Source: Candidatus Kosakonia sp. 282A-S69
GTDB lineage: Bacteria; Pseudomonadota; Gammaproteobacteria; Enterobacterales; Enterobacteriaceae
Assembly (NCBI RefSeq): GCF_029433855.1
Contig: NZ_JAROAU010000003.1
Location: 1,996,584-2,060,583 of the forward strand
DNA: 64,000 nucleotides
Reading direction: 5' to 3'
Part shown: piece after piece, positions 62,785 to 64,000 of the stretch
How the letters are laid out: the number at the start of each line of letters is the position of its first letter
How positions within the stretch are numbered: position 1 is the stretch's first letter
Notes under the pieces: model-generated
Databases searched by the model: none
The model's input: the letters and a program-made list of their open reading frames with translations, nothing else
What the model was told of the DNA's origin: nothing
Translations under genes and position numbers: made by a program

Positions 62785-62879
62785 CCCACCCTGATAAGTC
62801 AATACGCCACTAATCGCAAAGCAGCACAAACCCTCATCCGCTATGTTAGCCCGCTAATTATTATCAATGTGGCAATATT

Positions 62880-63512
62880 ATGAAATTCGACAAACGCCTG
62901 ACTCCCACCACCGTGATTCTGGCGGTTTTCTCCTGCATCATTCCTTTTTTCGCCGACTTTTCTCTGCCGCTTTATCACGGGCTTTCGGTAACGGTGATTG
63001 AAAATGTCCAGGCACTTTGGCTACTTTTTGCTTTTGTTTTTACTTTACGCTTCGCGCTGACTACTCCGCTGATGCCAGAGCGCAAACACTTCTGGATCTG
63101 GGCGGCGATGTGGTGGCTGGTGTTGCTCGGGCGCAGCGTCAGCTGGGGCCGCGACTATTTTCCACACGAGCCGCGCCTGCTCTTCCGTGCCATTTCGGTG
63201 TTACTGATTGGCGCACTGGTGCTGTTTCCCCTCTTTTCTTATGCGCTTCGCCAGCAGATCGCTAACCGCCTGCGTCATGAAACCCTGCTTATCTGGAGTT
63301 TCGCACTGGTTGTGGTCACCTTCCTGATCTCCGACAGCGTGGAGCACCACCGCGCCATCGCCCACTTCTTCCTGCACAAGCGCGCCTATCAGGATCTGAT
63401 TGAAGAGCTGTATGAGTTCCCCTTTATGATTGGGCTCTTTTACGTCTGCCGGGATCTGATGCGCCGGGAACCGCTAAAGACGCATCAGCCGCACGAAACG
63501 TCACGCGCGTAA
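62880..63512 (+). CDS. Inner-membrane protein of unknown function
   Basis: I do not recognise this 210-residue protein. It has five or six hydrophobic helices (for example TTVILAVFSCIIPFFADF, LWLLFAFVFTLRFAL, LLFRAISVLLIGALVLFPLF and LIWSFALVVVTFLISD) and a conserved-looking charged loop SVEHHRAIAHFFLHKRAYQ between the last two, whose His residues could bind metal. The start ATG 62880 has no strong ribosome site. Its 3' end overlaps that of the convergent transporter gene by 12 bases. Confidence 0.78.
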   Translation: MKFDKRLTPTTVILAVFSCIIPFFADFSLPLYHGLSVTVIENVQALWLLFAFVFTLRFALTTPLMPERKHFWIWAAMWWLVLLGRSVSWGRDYFPHEPRLLFRAISVLLIGALVLFPLFSYALRQQIANRLRHETLLIWSFALVVVTFLISDSVEHHRAIAHFFLHKRAYQDLIEELYEFPFMIGLFYVCRDLMRREPLKTHQPHETSRA

Positions 63513-64000
63513 GCGTTGCGTCGCCCCTTTTTTGGCGAAGCCGAGCCAGATAATCAGCGCCGTGAGCGCAATGCTCGCCAGCGTGATAAAAGCCGTGCGC
63601 CACGAATAGTGCGTCGCCACCGTTCCGGCAAGAGAGGGGCTGATGGCGGCACCAAAGCCCTGCATCAGCATCACCAGCGCCTGCCCGGCATTGACGTGCC
63701 CCGTGCCGTTCAACAGCGAGGCGATAAAGCCGGGCACCGCCACGCCGAGAATCCCGGCACTCATCCCATCGAAAATCTGCACCGGGATCGCCGCCCACGG
63801 TGAGGGCCATAGCGCGGCGGTCATTGCGCGAACCGGCAGGATAATCAGCGCGATCAAAATCAGTTTTTCATAGCCGTATTGCTGGGCGTAGCGCGAGACC
63901 ATCAGCGCGACCGGGATCATCACCCCCTGGGCGATCACTACCGTCATTGCGGCATAGGCGCCGGGGTTAAACAGCCCGGCGTTATGGCCTGAGGCCACCT
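63501..64000 (-). CDS. MFS transporter, C-terminal part (runs off the window)
   Basis: The C-terminal 166 residues of a major facilitator superfamily transporter are present; the 5' part lies beyond the window, since the frame is still open at base 64000. At least four membrane helices are visible, with VQIFDGMSAGILGVAVPGFIASL and ALVMLMQGFGAAISPSLAGTVAT typical of drug-efflux-like MFS proteins. Substrate cannot be told from this fragment. Confidence 0.85.
   Translation of the reverse strand, partial: VASGHNAGLFNPGAYAAMTVVIAQGVMIPVALMVSRYAQQYGYEKLILIALIILPVRAMTAALWPSPWAAIPVQIFDGMSAGILGVAVPGFIASLLNGTGHVNAGQALVMLMQGFGAAISPSLAGTVATHYSWRTAFITLASIALTALIIWLGFAKKGATQRLRA

Overview
This window is a stretch of an enterobacterial chromosome. 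Gene order and protein sequences follow Escherichia coli K-12 from pfkB to about yeaP (near 1.8 Mb in E. coli). Differences in accessory genes point to a relative such as Enterobacter, Kosakonia, Leclercia or Klebsiella; I cannot name the genus from sequence alone. There are no rRNA or tRNA genes, no insertion sequences, no prophage and no CRISPR array. Coding density is high, codon use looks uniform in most of the window, and REP/BIME palindromes fill several intergenic gaps.

Layout. Bases 1-12640: pfkB (only its start codon is missing), ydiZ, yniA, yniB, yniC, a lone kduD, the SOS gene ydjM, tcyP, cedA, katE, osmE, nadE, the SOS nuclease gene cho, and ves. The chb chitobiose operon that E. 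coli carries between katE and osmE is absent. Bases 12949-25317: spy, the arginine-degrading astCADBE operon behind a sigma-54 promoter, xthA joined directly to nudG, ynjH, gdhA and topB. Bases 25322-36848: selD, a class A acid phosphatase gene with an upstream Pho-box-like repeat, ydjA, sppA, ansA-pncA, a 105-bp-period REP array, yeaC, msrB, gapA, yeaD, yeaE and mipA. Bases 37168-40560: yeaG-yeaH behind a second sigma-54 promoter.

Bases 40868-47902 are the main accessory block. They hold an arsRBC operon with a frameshifted arsH remnant facing it, a chemotaxis receptor with a sigma-28 promoter, an OhrR-type regulator behind a 26-bp perfect palindrome, a YmgB/AriR-like small protein, an ankyrin-repeat lipoprotein, a Cys-rich four-helix copper-binding protein and a possible small RNA. 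The E. coli backbone then resumes with yeaK-yeaL, an extra polar amino-acid ABC transporter operon, nimR/nimT, a CTP-synthase-like amidotransferase, yeaO, a small unknown gene, yoaF and dgcP. Next come the 25-codon membrane peptide yoaJ, a GAF/GGDEF-like/EAL protein and a second chemotaxis receptor, also with a sigma-28 promoter. The window ends with a MsgA/DinI-like gene, a YrbL-like gene with a PhoP box, an unknown membrane protein and a truncated MFS transporter.

How it fits together. Two nitrogen-type sigma-54 promoters drive ast and yeaGH. Two LexA targets (ydjM, cho) belong to the SOS response. Phosphate and magnesium signals appear as Pho-box-like and PhoP-box motifs. Bases 56483-61393 combine c-di-GMP synthesis, probable c-di-GMP breakdown and chemotaxis, which fits control of the motile-to-sessile switch. 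I found no wholly new multi-gene system. The most promising leads are the 45390-47520 cluster, the yoaJ/c-di-GMP block, the two possible small RNAs, and the Pho-box/acid phosphatase insertion.
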